Position numbers and translations under genes: made by a program
From: Candidatus Accumulibacter meliphilus
GTDB lineage: Bacteria > Pseudomonadota > Gammaproteobacteria > Burkholderiales > Rhodocyclaceae
DNA: 64,000 bases
Direction: 5' to 3'
Assembly (NCBI GenBank): GCA_003332265.1
Contig: QPGA01000007.1
Span: forward strand, 1-64,000
The notes under the pieces: generated by a model
What the model saw: the letters and a program-made list of their open reading frames with translations, nothing else
Told to the model about the DNA's origin: nothing
Databases searched by the model: none
Part shown: positions 35,734-45,278 of the stretch, piece after piece
Layout of the letters: each line of letters opens with the position of its first letter
Numbering within the stretch: the first letter of the stretch is position 1

Positions 35734-36488
35734 GGCGCAGTGCCCCCGGCCCAGAGCTCTTCGAGGTGCTTCTTGTCGCGCAGGGTGTCCATTCCCTGCC
35801 AGAAGCCGTCATGCCGCCAGGCGGCAAGCTGGCCGCTCTGCGCCAGGTGGCCGATCGGTCCAGCTTCCCAGCTGCACGCATCGCCATCGATCAGTTCCAG
35901 TACGCTGGGGTCGAGAACGAAGAAGCCGCCATTGATTCGTCCGCCATCGCCTGCCGGTTTCTCGCAGAAGGCGGTGACACTATCACCTGCCAGTTCGATG
36001 GCGCCAAAACGCCCTGGCGGCGTAACGGCCGTAACCGTCGCGCGCACGCCACGCTGACGATGGAAGGTGATCGCTGCGCTGATGTCCACGTCGCCGACGC
36101 CGTCGCCGTAAGTGAAGCAGAATGGTTCCTCGTTGTGCAGATGCGCGCGCACGCGGCGCAGTCGTCCCCCGGTCTGCGTTGCCTCGCCGGTGTCGACCAG
36201 CGTTACCCGCCATGGCTCGGCATGTCGCTCGTGGACTTCCATCTGGTTGGTCGCCATATCAAAGGTCACGTCCGAGGTGTGTAGGAAGTAGTTGGCGAAG
36301 TACTCCTTGATCATGTAGCCCTTGTAGCCCAGGCAGATCACGAAGTCGTTGATGCCGTGGCTGGCATAGATCTTCATGATGTGCCAGAGGATCGGCTTGC
36401 CTCCGATTTCAAGCATGGGTTTTGGCCGTACGATGGTTTCTTCAGCCAGGCGCGAACCCGTCCCGCCGGCAAGGATGACCGCCTTCAT
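35718..36488 (-). CDS. rfbF: Glucose-1-phosphate cytidylyltransferase
   Basis: Makes CDP-glucose from CTP and glucose-1-phosphate, the first committed step of CDP-dideoxyhexose synthesis. The 256-residue protein has the nucleotidyltransferase N-terminus MKAVILAGGTGSRLAEETIV, the PKPMLEIGGKPILWH motif, YKGYMIKEYF, and the FTYGDGVGDVDI metal site. It is the first gene of the minus-strand polysaccharide operon. The upstream 330 bp contains GC-rich inverted repeats (GGCGC units near 36505-36540) and a helicase-tail fragment, and no clear promoter was identified. Confidence 0.96.
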   Translation of the reverse strand: MKAVILAGGTGSRLAEETIVRPKPMLEIGGKPILWHIMKIYASHGINDFVICLGYKGYMIKEYFANYFLHTSDVTFDMATNQMEVHERHAEPWRVTLVDTGEATQTGGRLRRVRAHLHNEEPFCFTYGDGVGDVDISAAITFHRQRGVRATVTAVTPPGRFGAIELAGDSVTAFCEKPAGDGGRINGGFFVLDPSVLELIDGDACSWEAGPIGHLAQSGQLAAWRHDGFWQGMDTLRDKKHLEELWAGGTAPWKNW

Positions 36489-36675
36489 GGGTGGTTTGAG
36501 GGCCTCGGAAGCGCCGTAGGCGCAGCGCCAGGGGCGCTGATTGGTGTCATAAGTGGGGTCTGTCCTCTATTCAACATGCTGCGAAGAGTAGCGCGATCCC
36601 CGGCAGGATGCCAATTGATTTGGCCTGTGCCTGCCGGGATCCGAAGCGATATGGCATTGGCCGCGCGTTCGGGCC

Positions 36676-36765
36676 GTCGACGGCGCCGGTGGCTTTTTCG
36701 ACGTCCTCCATGAACTTCGACAGTCACGTCCCTTGCAGGACGACTTCGTTTCGCCGCCTTCGACC
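36676..36765 (-). pseudogene. Fragment of the SNF2 helicase gene 3' region
   Basis: The minus strand is closely similar to the helicase gene near 39640-39730 (GAAGTCGTCCTGCAAGGGAC, then TTCATGGA and GTCGAAAAAGCCACC), but lacks a base and is out of frame. It lies beyond the 3' end of the first Rpn gene and is part of a tandem duplication. Confidence 0.75.
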
Positions 36766-36816
36766 AGATCGCCTGCCGCTGTGTGGCCAAGTGCGGACTC
36801 GAAGTCCAGAGGCTTA

Positions 36817-37779
36817 TCAGTTCTGTGTCGGGGTGAACACGGAGCCGATGTCCGGCGCGGTAATGGCGGCATCGAACCAGGTTTCGACCTGTTCGAGTTT
36901 GGCTGCGGCAATCCGCTCGACAATGTCCATCGGGATCGCGCCAAAGCGCTGGGAAAGAAGGCGTTGCAGAGCGCGAGCCTCGCCTTCGAGTTTGCCAATC
37001 TGCAGGCCTTCGGCCACCGCCTTGGCTTTCCATTGATCAATATTCGTTTCCAGCATTTCGGTTCCTTTCAGCATGTCATCGAGTTCCGGCAGTGGCAGCC
37101 CGGGCATTTTCCGACTGAGACGGTACTGCATCCACTGCATCACCGCGCGGTCTATGGTCTGCTTGAATGGCGATTGGGCGACGGCCCGGCCAAGATAGCG
37201 GATCGCCCGTTTCGCGTCATCCGTGTCATGAGTGTGCTCCATCCGGAATATCGCCGCCATGACCCGTTGCAAGCCTTCGAGGTACTCGGCACTGAAGCGC
37301 CCCTCATCGAGCAACCAGAATTTCAGCTTTGGCTGAAATTCAGTCAGTACTGCCGGGTGCGGCTGGATCAGGTCGAAGACCTCGGGGCTGTGCTTCCAGC
37401 GCGTGTCGCCGTTGTAGATCACGATCGGCAGGACCGGCGGCAGTCCGTCTGCCGGATCGACGGTCTTGCTGCGCACCAGATGGTCGTAGAGCGCCGCAAC
37501 GTACTGCATCATCCGCACCGGCATGCCCTTGTCGATCGAGGCCTGAAATTCGAGCAGCAGGTAGAGGTAGATGCGTTGGCCTTTTAGTTCGATCGACCAG
37601 ACCACGTCGTCCTCGCGCTTTTTCATCGCCGGGGTGATGAAGTTCCCGGTTTCCGGGCGCAGCGTGCCGTAGTCCAGCAGTTCGCTTAGGCCGGGAGGGG
37701 CAAACACCTCGAGCAGCTCGCGCACCAGATCGGCGTGCGAGAACAGGTATTTGTAGCCCGCGTCGTGAAGGTGAACCAT
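36817..37779 (-). CDS. Rpn family nuclease/transposase-like protein, copy 1
   Basis: A PD-(D/E)XK-type recombination-promoting nuclease of the Rpn/YhgA-like family, 320 residues. The N-terminus is HDAGYKYLFSHADLVRELLE. The nuclease core has FITPAMKKREDDVVWSIEL and IYLYLLLEFQASIDKGMPVR, with LPIVIYNGDTRWKHSPEV following. Members promote RecA-independent recombination and often occur in multiple copies. Start MVHLHDAG at 37779 is the conserved family start; the open frame upstream to 37920 is a helicase-gene fragment. It is intact, unlike copy 2. Confidence 0.9.
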   Translation of the reverse strand: MVHLHDAGYKYLFSHADLVRELLEVFAPPGLSELLDYGTLRPETGNFITPAMKKREDDVVWSIELKGQRIYLYLLLEFQASIDKGMPVRMMQYVAALYDHLVRSKTVDPADGLPPVLPIVIYNGDTRWKHSPEVFDLIQPHPAVLTEFQPKLKFWLLDEGRFSAEYLEGLQRVMAAIFRMEHTHDTDDAKRAIRYLGRAVAQSPFKQTIDRAVMQWMQYRLSRKMPGLPLPELDDMLKGTEMLETNIDQWKAKAVAEGLQIGKLEGEARALQRLLSQRFGAIPMDIVERIAAAKLEQVETWFDAAITAPDIGSVFTPTQN

Positions 37780-37836
37780 GGCGTCGATTGTAGCGCCTGA
37801 GCAAGGGCGAGCAAAGGGAAGGGACGAGAAGGGATG

Positions 37837-37934
37837 CGTGCCTTGCAGGATCCCTTTGCCTCCGCTGCCATCGAGTGCACCGGTAAACAGCGACTCCTTG
37901 AACGTCAGGGCGGACAGCATTTTTCTTCGACGGT
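37837..37934 (-). pseudogene. Second fragment of the SNF2 helicase gene
   Basis: The minus strand encodes MLSALTFKESLFTGALDG followed by GKGILQGT, matching MLSVLAFKQSLFAGVLDG in the intact helicase at about 39730-39790. The fragment is fused by chance to the open frame upstream of Rpn copy 1. It marks the border of the duplicated unit. Confidence 0.8.
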
Positions 37935-38061
37935 TGCACGTACGACGATGTGTGCATGGTTGTCAGGTGGGTCGAAGGCGGCTTCGGCTGGTCGTCACTC
38001 GACGTCGACCAGATCGCCTGCCGCTGTGTGGCCACGGGCGGCCTCGACGTCCAGAGGCTTG

Positions 38062-39171
38062 TCAGTTCTGTGTCGGGGTGAACACGGAGGCCATATCCGG
38101 CGCGGTAAGGGCTGCATCGAACCAGGCTTCGACCTGTGCGAGGTCGGCCGCTGCTATTCGCTCGCCAATGGCCATCGGGATCGTGCCAAAGCGCTGGGAA
38201 AGAAGGCGTTGCAGAGCGCGAGCCTCGCCTTCGAGTTTGCCAATCTGCAGGCCTTTTTGCTCGCCCAGTAGCATGCCTTCCGCTATCGCCTTGGCTTTCC
38301 ATTGATCAATATTCGTTTCCAGCATTTCGGTTCCTTTCAGCATGTCATCGAGTCCCGGCAGTGGCAGTCCGGGCATCTTGCGACTGAGACGGTACTGCAT
38401 CCACTGCATTACCGCGCGATCTATCGTCTGCTTGAATGGCGATTGGGCGACGGCCTGGCCAAGATAGCGGATTGCCCGTTTCGCATCTTCCGTGTCGTGA
38501 GTGTGCTCCATCCGGAATATCGCCGCCATTACTCGTTGCAAGCCTTCGAGGTACTCTGCACTGAAGCGCCCCTCATCCAGCAACCAGAATTTCAGTTTTG
38601 GCTGAAATTCAGTCAGCACCGCCGGGTGCGGCTGGATCAGGTCGAAGATCTCGGGGCTGTGCTTCCAGCGCGCGTCGCCGTTGTAGATCACGATCGGCAG
38701 GACTGGCGGCAGGCCGTCTGCCGGATCGACGGTCTTGCTGCGCACCAGATGGTCGTAGAGCGCTGCGACGTACTGCATCATCCGCACCGGCATGCCCTTG
38801 TCAATCGAGGCCTGAAATTCGAGCAGCAGATAGAGGTAGATGCGTTGGCCTTTTAGTTCGATCGACCAGACCACGTCGTCTTCGCGCTTTTTCATCGCCG
38901 GCGTGATGAAGCTGCCGGTTTCCGGACGCAGCGTGCCGTAGTCCAGCAGTTCGCTTACCGTGAAAGTCGCGTACGCGACTCACGAACCTCCCTTCTCCCC
39001 TTGCGGGAGAAGGGGCAGGGGAAGAGGGAAACGGTCATGACTTTCATAATTTGGGGTGCCTCCACGTGTCATGACCGTTACGCCGGGAGGGGCAAACACC
39101 TCGAGCAGCTCGCGCACAAGGTCGGCGTGCGAGAACAGGTATTTGTAGCCCGCGTCGTGAAGGTGAACCAT
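38062..39171 (-). pseudogene. Rpn family nuclease gene, copy 2, interrupted by a repeat
   Basis: Nearly identical to copy 1, from MVHLHDAG at 39171 to VFTPTQN at 38062. After EVFAPPG the 120-bp TAA-flanked element interrupts the reading frame. In this reading phase the element contains a stop codon. A second difference is a 24-bp in-frame insertion (GMLLGEQK). The part from MKKREDDVVW onward is open and could start internally, but would lack the N-terminal nuclease segment. Removing 123 bp restores the copy-1 reading frame exactly. Confidence 0.88.
38955..39080 (-). repeat. TAA-flanked 120-bp three-hairpin element, copy in Rpn
   Basis: On the minus strand it begins TAACGGTCATGAC and ends GACTTTCACGGTAA. 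The uninterrupted Rpn copy 1 has a single CGCTTAGGCCGG here, while copy 2 has TTA at both sides of the element, showing a 123-bp insertion with a 3-bp target duplication. Hairpin stems are ACGGTCATGAC/GTCATGACCGT, CCCTTCTCCC/GGGAGAAGGG and GTGAGTCGC/GCGACTTTCAC. Confidence 0.9.
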
Positions 39172-39232
39172 GGCGATGATTGTAGTTCTTCGACAGGGGG
39201 TGAGCAAAGCGAACGGACAGCGGCCGGTGCTC

Positions 39233-41773
39233 CTATTTGGGCTTGGCAAACAGCGCCAGCAGTCCTTCGGCGAGGCTGTTCACGGTCTGCGGGTCCGGTA
39301 CCGGCAGTCTGAGATAGCGCTGGCCGGTCGCCGGGTCGGTGTGCACCAGGGTTGATTGACGCTCGCCTTGCGACGCTGCGGCCAGTTCGCCGAGCAACTG
39401 GGCGCCGGCTGCCAGCAGCGGTGCCCAGGGATCGGCGCCGTCCGGTGCTGCCGTTTCGCCGGTGGCTGGTGCTCCTTGCGCCGTGGCGGCGGGCGAGGTG
39501 CCGGGTTCCTCATCACCCACCCCGGTGTCTGGCTGTGTCGCGGCGGCGCTCATCGCGTCGGTCGCGCGCTCGTCGGCATCGGCGTCTGTCATTTCGCCGG
39601 TAGCCGCCAACGGCGGCGTGTCCAGGCCGTCGTCTTCGCTGGCGGCCTGGCCTTCGACGGCGCTGGTGGCTTTTTCGACCGCTTCCATGAATTTCGATAG
39701 CCGCGTCCCTTGCAGGACGACTTCGCTTTCGCCGCCGTCGAGCACGCCGGCAAACAGTGACTGCTTGAAGGCCAGTACCGACAGCATGCCTTCCTCAATC
39801 GTGCCGCGGGCGACGAAGTTGATGACCTGCACGCCGCGCGTCTGGCCGAGGCGATGCACGCGGCCGATGCGTTGTTCGAGCACCGCCGGATTCCACGGCA
39901 GATCCATGTTCACGATCACCGCCGCGGCGTGTTGCAGGTTGAGGCCGACGCCACCGGCGTCGGTACTGAGAAAAACCCGGCAGTCGGGGTCGTTGTTGAA
40001 GCGGTCGATCAGCGCGCCGCGCTTTTCGCTGGGGACGCCGCCGTGGAACAGCACGTGTTGCCAGCCGCGCTCGCTGAGGCGGCGGACGATCAGCTCGTGC
40101 GTGCGCAACCACTGGCTGAAGACGACGACCTTGGCTTGCGGGTCGTCGAGGATGTCGTCGAGCAGCGCGGCCAGTTCGTCGGCCTTGTAGCCATGGTCTG
40201 TTTCGTGGTCGATCAGGAAAGTGCTGTTGCACGACATGCGCATGTTCTGCAGCGCGCAGCGCATGCGCAGCTGGTCTTTCTCGGAGAGAAAGCCGGTGTG
40301 GCGCCAGCGCTGTACGATGCGCGCCACCTGCGCGCGGTTTTCCTCGTGATGGTCGGCCTGCTGCGGGGTCATCGGTACGAACAGGGTGTTGTCGACGCGC
40401 TCGGGCAGTTGTTCGAGCACTGCCGCCTTGCGCCGCCGCAACATGATCGGGGCCAGGGTCTCGCCAATTTGATGCAGCTTGCGGTAGCCGATGACGCGGC
40501 CGCGCTCGTCGCGCTCCTGGTGTTCGTCGAGCAGGCGCCAGGTCGGGCCGAGGCGATGCTGATCGACGAACTGGACGATCGAGATGAGCTCCTCGAGGCG
40601 GTTTTCCAGCGGTGTGCCGGTGAGTACCAGGGCGTAGGGGCTGTCGACGCGCTTCAGCGCGCGCGCGGCGATGGTGTTCCAGTTCTTGATGCGCTGCGCT
40701 TCGTCGACGATCACCAGGTCCGGTGCCCAGGCCTGGATCAGGTCGAGGTCGCGGCCCAGGGTTTCGTAGTTGGTGATCTTGCAGAAATCGTCTTGCGCGT
40801 AGCGCGCCTGGCGGATCGCACGCAGACCGCCGATGACCGTCGCCTGACGTTCGCTGAAGCGCGCGATCTCGCGTTCCCACTGATGCTTGAGCGAGGTCGG
40901 GCAGACCACCAGCACGCGCTCGGCGGCGAAGTGCCGAGCAAAAATCTCCATCGCCGCGATCGCCTGCACGGTTTTGCCGAGGCCCATTTCGTCCCCGATC
41001 AGGGCGCGTCCGGCGCGCGCGGCGAATAGCGCGCCTTCGCGCTGGTAGGGATACATGCCAACCTTGAGCAGCTGCTGCAGCGCGGGGGTGTCGGCGCCGA
41101 GCGGATAGATCAGGGCGAGTGCCTTGCGGCGCGCTTCGCCGTCACGCACTTCGGCGACGTAGGCCAGGGCGTCGTCCTGGCAGCGCAGGTCGTGGCCGGT
41201 GTTGCGTACCTGGTCGATGAAGTCGGGGAGGTCGGCAAAGTGCAGCGGCGACAGCTGCCAGCCGCTGCTCGCCTCGAAAAGGGCACTTGCCCGGGCCTGC
41301 AGTTCGGCGGGGAAGTCGCCACCGAGGCGCAGGCGGACGCGTCGCTGGCCGGCGTAGTCGAGAAACAGCTCGCTGAACGATTCGCGGAAGCCTTGTTCGA
41401 GTGCGTGCTTGTCTGCCGCATTGGCGGTGATCCGGGCGAGGGCGAATTCGATGTGCTTGCAGGTGCCAAGGTCGTTGGTGGCGTAATCAGGGCAGGAGCA
41501 GCGGTTGTCGCCGGCTTGCGCGCCGCGGATGACGACCCGGTAACGGCGCCGGCTTTCGGGGTTGAAGACCGCGAAATCGGAAAAAACGCGTTCGCTGCCG
41601 AGGTTCTCCAGATCGAAAGCCTGCTCGCGGCCGAATTGGCGACGCAGTCCCCTTTGCCAGGCGTCGACCGGCAGGTCCGCCGGTTTGCGCTGGCGCGAGA
41701 GGCGCGGCTCGGTCGTGCCGCGGGAGGCGGCCTTGCGGCCTTTTGGGGTGCTTTTTTCGGAGGGCTTGGTCAT
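39233..41773 (-). CDS. SNF2-family helicase with SWIM zinc finger
   Basis: An 846-residue DEAD/DEAH-type Swi2/Snf2 ATPase. A SWIM zinc finger is near residue 100 (CSCPDYATNDLGTCKHIEFA). Helicase motif I is GDEMGLGKTVQAIAAME, motif II VIVDEAQRIKN, motif III LVLTGTPLENR, and the C-terminal lobe has FLSTDAGGVGLNLQHA and EQRIGRVHRLGQTRGVQ. The last 170 residues after the helicase core are a low-complexity alanine/threonine-rich linker and a small conserved tail. It probably remodels DNA-protein complexes. Pieces of its 3' region are duplicated downstream with Rpn genes. Confidence 0.92.
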   Translation of the reverse strand: MTKPSEKSTPKGRKAASRGTTEPRLSRQRKPADLPVDAWQRGLRRQFGREQAFDLENLGSERVFSDFAVFNPESRRRYRVVIRGAQAGDNRCSCPDYATNDLGTCKHIEFALARITANAADKHALEQGFRESFSELFLDYAGQRRVRLRLGGDFPAELQARASALFEASSGWQLSPLHFADLPDFIDQVRNTGHDLRCQDDALAYVAEVRDGEARRKALALIYPLGADTPALQQLLKVGMYPYQREGALFAARAGRALIGDEMGLGKTVQAIAAMEIFARHFAAERVLVVCPTSLKHQWEREIARFSERQATVIGGLRAIRQARYAQDDFCKITNYETLGRDLDLIQAWAPDLVIVDEAQRIKNWNTIAARALKRVDSPYALVLTGTPLENRLEELISIVQFVDQHRLGPTWRLLDEHQERDERGRVIGYRKLHQIGETLAPIMLRRRKAAVLEQLPERVDNTLFVPMTPQQADHHEENRAQVARIVQRWRHTGFLSEKDQLRMRCALQNMRMSCNSTFLIDHETDHGYKADELAALLDDILDDPQAKVVVFSQWLRTHELIVRRLSERGWQHVLFHGGVPSEKRGALIDRFNNDPDCRVFLSTDAGGVGLNLQHAAAVIVNMDLPWNPAVLEQRIGRVHRLGQTRGVQVINFVARGTIEEGMLSVLAFKQSLFAGVLDGGESEVVLQGTRLSKFMEAVEKATSAVEGQAASEDDGLDTPPLAATGEMTDADADERATDAMSAAATQPDTGVGDEEPGTSPAATAQGAPATGETAAPDGADPWAPLLAAGAQLLGELAAASQGERQSTLVHTDPATGQRYLRLPVPDPQTVNSLAEGLLALFAKPK

Positions 41774-41885
41774 GGTGTCGGTGGGCGTGGCTGGGTGGAG
41801 TCCAGGAGGGGCGCGTTGGCAGTGTTGGGCTGCTGCTGATTATAGTGGGTTCGCGCAGTCTTGCAGACTGGCGCAAGGCTGCTGA

Positions 41886-42536
41886 TCAGCGTGCACTTTT
41901 TTCCTGGCTGAGGAAAGTGGCGAGTTCGCGCGGCGTGCTGAAGCGAAGCCGGTCTGCGTCGGGGAACTCGCCGTAGCCCCAGCTCACGGCCGCAAAGCGC
42001 AGGCCGTTGGCGCGCGCCGCGGCTTCGTCCTCCGGCGTGTCCCCGACATAAATGCAGTTTTGGGCATCCAGCGACTGCTCGGCGAGGAGGCGGGCGAGCA
42101 TGCTGCTCTTGTCGGGTAGGCGCGGCGTTTCGCGATCGAGCGCGTACACCTCGGCGAAGTACGGCTCCCACTGCAGGTATTGCAAAATCAGGCGCGTCGG
42201 TGCAAGGCGCTTGTTGGTGGCCAGAAAGCAGCGCGCGCCGCTTGCCACCAGGGCTTCGAGCAGCTCCGGGATGTCGGCGAAGACTTCGCTGGCACGGTAG
42301 CCACTGCTGTCGTAGTGCGCCTTGAAGTTCGCGGCGAGCGCATCGAGGAGAGCCTCGTCGTCGCTGCCGCTGAGTTCGCGCAAGGTCTCGGCAAGCGGCG
42401 GGCCGATGCGTACGGCGGCGAGGGCGATCCGCGGCACGATGCCTTTTTCCGCCAGGGCCTTGCCGAAAGCGTCCAGGATGGCGGCGCGGGAGTCGATCAG
42501 CGTGCCGTCGAGGTCGAAAATGATTGCCTGGAACAT
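41886..42536 (-). CDS. HAD-family hydrolase, phosphoglycolate phosphatase-like
   Basis: A 216-residue HAD phosphatase. Motif I is AIIFDLDGTLIDS, motif II CFLATNKR, the motif III lysine is in PDKSSMLARLL, and motif IV is CIYVGDTPEDEAAARANG. A helical cap lies between motifs I and II. The fold resembles phosphoglycolate phosphatase (Gph), but the substrate is not certain. The start at 42536 (MFQAIIFD) is the usual family start. A 14-bp stem hairpin lies just upstream, between it and tex. Confidence 0.88.
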   Translation of the reverse strand: MFQAIIFDLDGTLIDSRAAILDAFGKALAEKGIVPRIALAAVRIGPPLAETLRELSGSDDEALLDALAANFKAHYDSSGYRASEVFADIPELLEALVASGARCFLATNKRLAPTRLILQYLQWEPYFAEVYALDRETPRLPDKSSMLARLLAEQSLDAQNCIYVGDTPEDEAAARANGLRFAAVSWGYGEFPDADRLRFSTPRELATFLSQEKSAR

Positions 42537-42557
42537 GGTGCGATCCGATCGTCGAGG

Positions 42558-42594
42558 CCATGAAATCTCGGAGTGCAAATCCGAGATTTCATGG
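42558..42594. repeat. Perfect 14-bp inverted repeat between HAD and tex genes
   Basis: CCATGAAATCTCGG and CCGAGATTTCATGG flank a nine-base loop. It lies 22 bp upstream of the HAD start and 47 bp after the tex stop. There is no U-run, so it is not a standard terminator. It may be a transcript-stabilising or processing structure, or an operator. Confidence 0.6.
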
Positions 42595-42640
42595 TGTTCA
42601 TGTTTGGCGAGAGTGGATGGCGCCGCTTGTCGTTGCGCGT

Positions 42641-44971
42641 TCAGCGCTTCAGTCGGGCAAACGCACTGGCCATCGCGCCGCTTGCTTGGGGCTGGTTTTG
42701 CTGGCGTTGGCGGGCCTTGGCCGAGACTGGCGCCGGCGCCGCGGGTGAGCCTGTGCCCCCCTTCGCGGTGCTCGGCAGCTCATCGGCAAGGCGCATGCTG
42801 AGCGCGATGCGCTGGCGTGGCAGGTCGACCTCGAGCACCTTGACCTTGACCACGTCGCCGGCCTTGACGACGCTGCGCGGATCCTTGACGAACTGGTTGG
42901 CGATCGCCGAGATATGCACCAGGCCGTCCTGATGGACGCCGATGTCCACGAAAGCGCCGAAGTTGGCGACATTGGTGACCACGCCTTCGAGGATCATTCC
43001 CGGCTGCAGGTCCTTGACCGTCTCGACGCCTTCCCTGAAAGCCGCGGTCTTGAACTCCGGGCGCGGGTCGCGGCCGGGCTTTTCGAGTTCCTTGAGAATG
43101 TCGCGGACGGTCGGCAGGCCAAATTTGTCGTCGGTGTATTTCTCCGGGATCAACGCCTTGAGCAGGCGGCTGTCGCCGATGCACTCACGGATTCCCTTCT
43201 TGATGTCGGCGAGCATGCGCTCGACGAGTGGGTAGGCTTCCGGGTGTACCGCCGAACTGTCGAGTGGGTTGTCGCTGTCGTTGATGCGCAGGAAGCCGGC
43301 GGCGAGCTCGAAAGTTTTCTCGCCGAGGCGCGGCACTTCTCTGAGCGCTTGCCGGTTAGCGAAAGCGCCGTGCCGGTCGCGGTGGGCAACGATGTTCGCG
43401 GCCAGGGTCGCGCTCAGTCCGGAGACGCGGGTCAGCAGCGGCACCGAGGCGGTGTTGACGTCCACGCCGACGGCGTTGACGCAGTCTTCGACGACGGCGT
43501 TGAGCGCCTTCGCCAGGCGGGTCTGACTGACGTCGTGCTGATACTGGCCGACGCCGATCGACTTGGGATCGATCTTGACCAGTTCGGCCAGCGGATCCTG
43601 CAGGCGACGGGCGATAGATACAGCGCCGCGCAGGCTGACGTCGACGTCCGGGAACTCGCGCGAGGCGTATTCGGACGCCGAATAGACCGAGGCGCCGGCT
43701 TCGGAGACGACGATCTTGCGCAGGCGCAGCTCGGGATGGCGGCCGATCAGCTCGCCGGCCAGGCGGTCGGTTTCGCGCGATGCCGTGCCGTTGCCGATGC
43801 TGATCAGGTCGACCTGGTGTTTGCCGGCCAGCAAGGCCAGTTGGTGCAGCGCCCCGTCCCAGTCGCGGCGCGGTTCGTGCGGGTAGATGGTGGTCGTGTC
43901 GAGCAGCTTGCCGGTGGCGTCCACGACGGCCACCTTGACGCCGGTGCGCAGGCCGGGATCGAGGCCCATGGTGGCGTGCTTGCCGGCTGGCGCAGCGAGC
44001 AGCAGGTCGTGCAGATTGGCGCCAAAAACGCGGATCGCTTCGGCTTCGGCGCGCTCGCGCAGGGCGTTCATCAGTTCCAGTTCGAGGTGCAGCGAAACCT
44101 TGATCCGCCAGGTCCAGCGCACGGTGTCGGCGAGCCACTTGTCGGCCGGGCGGCCACGGTCGACGATGGCGAAGCGTCCGGCGATGCGTGCTTCGCAAGG
44201 GTTGCTGCCGCTGGCCTGGTCCTGCTCTTCGCTGTCGAGGACCAGCGCCAGTTGCAGCATGCCCTCGTTGCGGCCGCGCAACAGCGCCAGCGCGCGGTGC
44301 GAGGGGATCGCCAGGATCGCTTCCGAGTAGGCGAAATAGTCGCGGAATTTGGCGGCCTCGTGCTCCTTGCCGGCGACCACGCTGGCGCGCAGCACCCCGT
44401 GCTCTTCAAGGTGATTGCGTAGATGGCCGAGTAGCGCGGCGTCTTCGGAGAAACGCTCCATGAGGATCTGGCGGGCGCCGTCGAGGACGCTCTTGACGTC
44501 GGCGAAGCCGGCTTCGGCGTTGAAGTAGCGCTCGGCTTCGCTTTCGGGGGACAGCATCGGGTCGGCAAACAAGGCGTCGGCGAGCGCTTCGAGGCCGGCT
44601 TCGCGGGCGATCTGCGCCTTGCTGCGCCGCTTCGGTTTGTAGGGTAGATAGAGGTCTTCGAGACGCTGCTTGGTTTCGGCAGTCTTGATTTCCGCGCTCA
44701 GCTCGGCAGTCAGTTTGCCCTGTTCCTCGATCGACGCGAGGACTGCGCTGCGGCGCTCTTCCAGCTCGCGCAAATAGATCAGGCGCTCGTCGAGCAGGCG
44801 CAACTGGATGTCGTCAAGACCCCCGGTCACTTCCTTGCGATAGCGGGCGATGAAGGGCACCGTCGCGCCTTCGTCGAGCAGCGCGGCGGTGGCCTGGACC
44901 TGCTGTGGGCGGCAGCCGATTTCTTCGGCAATTTTTGCGGCAATACGTTGTTCGGTGGTTGTTGATGGCAT
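42641..44971 (-). CDS. tex: RNA-binding transcription accessory protein Tex
   Basis: A 776-residue Tex protein, an Spt6-like factor that binds nucleic acid and affects transcription. Domains in order are the helical Tex N-terminal domain ([20 protein letters not shown]), a YqgF-like RNase H fold ([20 protein letters not shown]), helix-hairpin-helix repeats ([19 protein letters not shown]) and an S1 domain ([20 protein letters not shown]). The start [10 protein letters not shown] at 44971 matches family N-termini. The C-terminal tail is proline/alanine-rich. It is transcribed divergently from fliW. Confidence 0.96.
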   Translation of the reverse strand: MPSTTTEQRIAAKIAEEIGCRPQQVQATAALLDEGATVPFIARYRKEVTGGLDDIQLRLLDERLIYLRELEERRSAVLASIEEQGKLTAELSAEIKTAETKQRLEDLYLPYKPKRRSKAQIAREAGLEALADALFADPMLSPESEAERYFNAEAGFADVKSVLDGARQILMERFSEDAALLGHLRNHLEEHGVLRASVVAGKEHEAAKFRDYFAYSEAILAIPSHRALALLRGRNEGMLQLALVLDSEEQDQASGSNPCEARIAGRFAIVDRGRPADKWLADTVRWTWRIKVSLHLELELMNALRERAEAEAIRVFGANLHDLLLAAPAGKHATMGLDPGLRTGVKVAVVDATGKLLDTTTIYPHEPRRDWDGALHQLALLAGKHQVDLISIGNGTASRETDRLAGELIGRHPELRLRKIVVSEAGASVYSASEYASREFPDVDVSLRGAVSIARRLQDPLAELVKIDPKSIGVGQYQHDVSQTRLAKALNAVVEDCVNAVGVDVNTASVPLLTRVSGLSATLAANIVAHRDRHGAFANRQALREVPRLGEKTFELAAGFLRINDSDNPLDSSAVHPEAYPLVERMLADIKKGIRECIGDSRLLKALIPEKYTDDKFGLPTVRDILKELEKPGRDPRPEFKTAAFREGVETVKDLQPGMILEGVVTNVANFGAFVDIGVHQDGLVHISAIANQFVKDPRSVVKAGDVVKVKVLEVDLPRQRIALSMRLADELPSTAKGGTGSPAAPAPVSAKARQRQQNQPQASGAMASAFARLKR

Positions 44972-45052
44972 CGGTGATTTGTTGGCAGCGTGGCTGACGG
45001 AAAAGACGCGCACTATGCAGAATCAAGCGTCAGAACTCAAGGAGCGCGACGC

Positions 45053-45178
45053 TAACGGTCATGACAAACGAGACACCCCGGATCATGAAAGTCATGACCG
45101 TTCCCCCTCTTCCCCTGACCCTTCTCCCGCAAGGGGAGAAGGGAGCTTCGTGAGTCGCATACGCGACTTTCACATTAA
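45053..45178 (+). repeat. TAA-flanked 120-bp three-hairpin element, tex-fliW copy
   Basis: Begins TAACGGTCATGAC and ends CTTTCACATTAA, 126 bp including both flanking TAA. It sits in the tex-fliW divergent intergenic region. Its internal GGGAG...GTGAGTCGC segment reads in frame into fliW 100 bp downstream. The remaining 44972-45278 sequence shows no other gene. Confidence 0.9.
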
Positions 45179-45278
45179 GGCGACTGCGGTGGGCGCTGAT
45201 CGAATTGCCGCTGCCCGACGAATGGGGTTAAATGCTGGCTCTTGGCTGCTCGCCGCAGCGGCCGCCTTGGGGGACCTC

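Noticed and set aside
42914..44422. 502-codon plus-strand frame opposite tex
   Set aside because: Tex is unmistakable on the minus strand, with all its domains.
44850..45278. Long N-terminal extension of FliW
   Set aside because: It passes through the tex start region and the repeat; known FliW begins at MKIDLERFGL. Partial extension from the repeat GTG is kept only as a finding.
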